This document shows, piece by piece, positions 62,421 to 64,000 of a stretch of DNA of 64,000 bases; within the stretch, counting starts at the first letter, position 1; each line of letters opens with the position of its first letter. The position numbers and the translations under genes were made by a program. Origin of the DNA: Pseudomonas sp. BGI-2 (GTDB taxonomy: Bacteria; Pseudomonadota; Gammaproteobacteria; Pseudomonadales; Pseudomonadaceae); contig NZ_SISB01000014.1 in NCBI RefSeq assembly GCF_004310295.1, forward strand, positions 58,823-122,822. The letters are read 5' to 3'. The notes beneath the pieces are model-generated. The model ran no database searches. It saw nothing but the letters and a program-made list of their open reading frames with translations, and was not told the origin of the DNA.

Positions 62421-62494
62421 TGTAGGAGCGGGTCTTGCGGACGATTGTCCGCAGACTCGCGATCCGCAATATGCGAGCATCGCTCGCTCCTGCA
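62421..62494. repeat. Divergent REP-like doublet between ompR and envZ
   Basis: TGTAGGAGCGGGTCTTGCGGACG at the left and CGAGCATCGCTCGCTCCTGCA at the right form a degenerate pair, with an inner TGCGGAC/GTCCGCA hairpin. It lies inside an operon and ends 18 bases before the envZ start. Confidence 0.7.
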
Positions 62495-62512
62495 AGTGTG
62501 TAGCGGTTATCC

Positions 62513-63826
62513 ATGAAAACCCCCGTTTGGTTCCCCCAGAGTTTCTTCTCCCGCACCCTGTGGTTGGTGCTGATCGTCGTCCTGTTCTCCAAGGCACTGA
62601 CCCTGGTTTATCTGTTGATGAACGAAGACGTGCTGGTGGATCGCCAATACAGCCACGGCGTCGCCCTGACGCTGCGCGCCTATTGGGCCGCCGACGAAAA
62701 AAACCGTGAGAAAATCGCCGATGCCGCCACCCTGATCCGGGTAGTGGGCGCGGGTGTGCCGGAGGGCGAGCAACACTGGCCTTACAGCGAGATCTATCAG
62801 CGGCAGATGCAGGCAGAGCTGGGTACCGACACCGAAGTGCGATTACGCATGCACTCGCCGCCGGCCCTGTGGGTTCGGGCGCCTAGCCTGGGCGATGGCT
62901 GGCTGAAAGTGCCGCTCTATCCGCATCCGTTGCGCGGCCAGAAAATCTGGAATGTGCTCGGCTGGTTCCTCGCTATCGGCCTGCTGTCTACCGCCTCGGC
63001 GTGGATCTTCGTCAGCCAGCTCAATCAACCGTTGAAACGTCTGGTCTATGCCGCAAGGCAACTCGGCCAGGGTCGCAGCGTGCGCTTGCCGATCAGCGAC
63101 ACGCCGAGCGAGATGACCGAGGTGTACCGCGCCTTCAACCAGATGGCTGAAGACGTTGAGCAAGCCGGTCGCGAGCGCGAGCTGATGCTGGCCGGTGTGT
63201 CGCACGACCTGCGCACGCCTTTGACCCGTCTGCGGTTGTCCCTTGAGTTGATGGGCGACCACAACGACCTCACCGAGGCGATGGTGCGCGATATCGAAGA
63301 CATGGACGCGATCCTCGACCAGTTCCTGGCGTTTATCCGCGATGGTCGTGACGAGTCTGTCGAGGAAGTGGACCTGAGCGACCTGGTTCGTGAAGTCGCT
63401 ACACCGTACAACCAGAACGAAGAAAAGGTGCGGCTGCGCCTGGAACCGATCCAGCCGTTTCCCCTGCGTCGGGTGTCGATGAAGCGGCTGCTGAACAATT
63501 TGATCGGCAACGCTTTGCATCACGCTGGCAGCGGGGTTGAGGTGGCGGCTTATGTGTCTGGGGATACCAGCGCGCCGTATGTGGTGCTGAGCGTCATGGA
63601 CCGTGGGGCGGGGATTGATCCTTCTGAACTGGAAGCGATCTTCAACCCGTTCACTCGGGGTGATCGTGCTCGGGGCGGGAAGGGGACAGGGCTGGGCCTG
63701 GCGATCGTGAAGCGGATTGCTTCGATGCATGGCGGGAATGTTGAGTTGCGTAACCGGTCCGGTGGTGGGCTTGAAGCTCGGGTGCGGTTGCCGCTTGGGT
63801 TGATGCTGCCTCGAGACGCGGTGTAA
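62513..63826 (+). CDS. envZ: EnvZ-family sensor histidine kinase (AmgS/EnvZ)
   Basis: 437 residues: membrane helix at about 14-36, a periplasmic part (37-145), membrane helix at 146-168, HAMP (about 168-222), the H-box LAGVSHDLRTPLTRLRLSLELM with H231, and the ATPase domain with N-box LLNNLIGNALHHAG, DRGAGIDPSELEAIFNPFTRG and GTGLGLAIVKRI. It phosphorylates the OmpR-type regulator encoded just upstream. All catalytic motifs are intact. No strong ribosome site is seen (GCGGTTATCC before the ATG). Confidence 0.94.
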   Translation: MKTPVWFPQSFFSRTLWLVLIVVLFSKALTLVYLLMNEDVLVDRQYSHGVALTLRAYWAADEKNREKIADAATLIRVVGAGVPEGEQHWPYSEIYQRQMQAELGTDTEVRLRMHSPPALWVRAPSLGDGWLKVPLYPHPLRGQKIWNVLGWFLAIGLLSTASAWIFVSQLNQPLKRLVYAARQLGQGRSVRLPISDTPSEMTEVYRAFNQMAEDVEQAGRERELMLAGVSHDLRTPLTRLRLSLELMGDHNDLTEAMVRDIEDMDAILDQFLAFIRDGRDESVEEVDLSDLVREVATPYNQNEEKVRLRLEPIQPFPLRRVSMKRLLNNLIGNALHHAGSGVEVAAYVSGDTSAPYVVLSVMDRGAGIDPSELEAIFNPFTRGDRARGGKGTGLGLAIVKRIASMHGGNVELRNRSGGGLEARVRLPLGLMLPRDAV

Positions 63827-64000
63827 GAGCTAGGGTTTGTGGTGGGGCTCATGGCCCCTTCGCGGGCTAGCCTTAATGCCAGTCAGTTAAGCCCTCCAGC
63901 CCTCTTTTTGGGGTATTTGACTGGTCTAGGCTTGACCACTCTTGGGTAACTTCGCTCTCGTCTGGCTGGCAGTATGAAGTGCTGAGCCTGGATTCTCAGT
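63827..64000. other. Window end without a recognisable gene
   Basis: Only a fragment reminiscent of a REP arm (CCCCTTCGCGGGCTAGCC, near 63856) is seen after envZ; no coding frame can be supported before the window ends. Confidence 0.4.

Noticed and set aside
1..64000. CRISPR arrays, IS elements, integrases or prophage genes
   Set aside because: No regularly spaced direct repeats and no transposase, integrase or phage structural motifs were found; the palindromes are REP-type.

Overview
The window reads as chromosome of a fluorescent Pseudomonas (P. fluorescens group). The evidence is high-GC codon use, blocks ordered as in P. aeruginosa (desA / PAS-GGDEF-EAL / oscA-sbp-cysTWA; ompR-envZ / tex / thioesterase / gshA), Pseudomonas-type proteins (OscA, SfnB family, DUF6124, two-adaptor TriABC pump) and about twenty copies of the palindromic REP sequences typical of this group. 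All family names come from reading the proteins; no database search was possible.

Layout. 0-1.7 kb: lower-GC accessory stretch with two LprI-like genes ending at the 3' side of a tRNA-Arg(CCG). 2-6.2 kb: gabD and gabT (GABA catabolism), then a receiver-HDOD gene without its 5' end. 6.2-10.8 kb: diguanylate cyclase, phospholipid desaturase desA, PAS-GGDEF-EAL protein. 10.9-15.1 kb: sulfate uptake operon oscA-sbp-cysT-cysW-cysA. 15.1-18.5 kb: Mpo1-like protein, Crp/Fnr regulator, a response regulator ending after its receiver domain, hipBA. 18.5-20.7 kb: AraC regulator divergent from a membrane desaturase. 21-27.2 kb: serine hydrolase, sigma54 activator, metQ, and an amino-acid ABC transporter. 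27.4-35.6 kb: AAA ATPase, TriABC-like RND pump, methyltransferase, DUF6124 protein with a strongly folded leader. 36-42.6 kb: metNIQ, flavin monooxygenase and two SfnB-type oxidoreductases. 42.8-48.8 kb: unknown two-module protein, cystine transporter tcyJLN, dcyD, serine acetyltransferase epsC. 49-56.5 kb: betT, aldo/keto reductase, tauABCD. 56.7-63.8 kb: gshA, thioesterase, tex, ompR-envZ.

The theme is sulfur supply. Sulfate, methionine, cystine, taurine and probably organosulfur compounds are imported or desulfurised, sulfide and O-acetylserine are made for cysteine synthesis, and gshA turns cysteine toward glutathione. AT-rich islands with a shared ATTCYTWA-like word lie in front of most of these operons and are candidate CysB or sulfur-starvation control sites.

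Points most worth a second look: the clover-shaped, possibly switching leader of the DUF6124 gene; a 22-codon ORF coupled by TGATG to the sfnB-like operon; two near-identical operator boxes before hipBA; a sigma54 activator with a GSYSGA loop and no visible HTH; the two truncated response-regulator genes; and the shared sulfur promoter word. No IS element, prophage or CRISPR array was seen.
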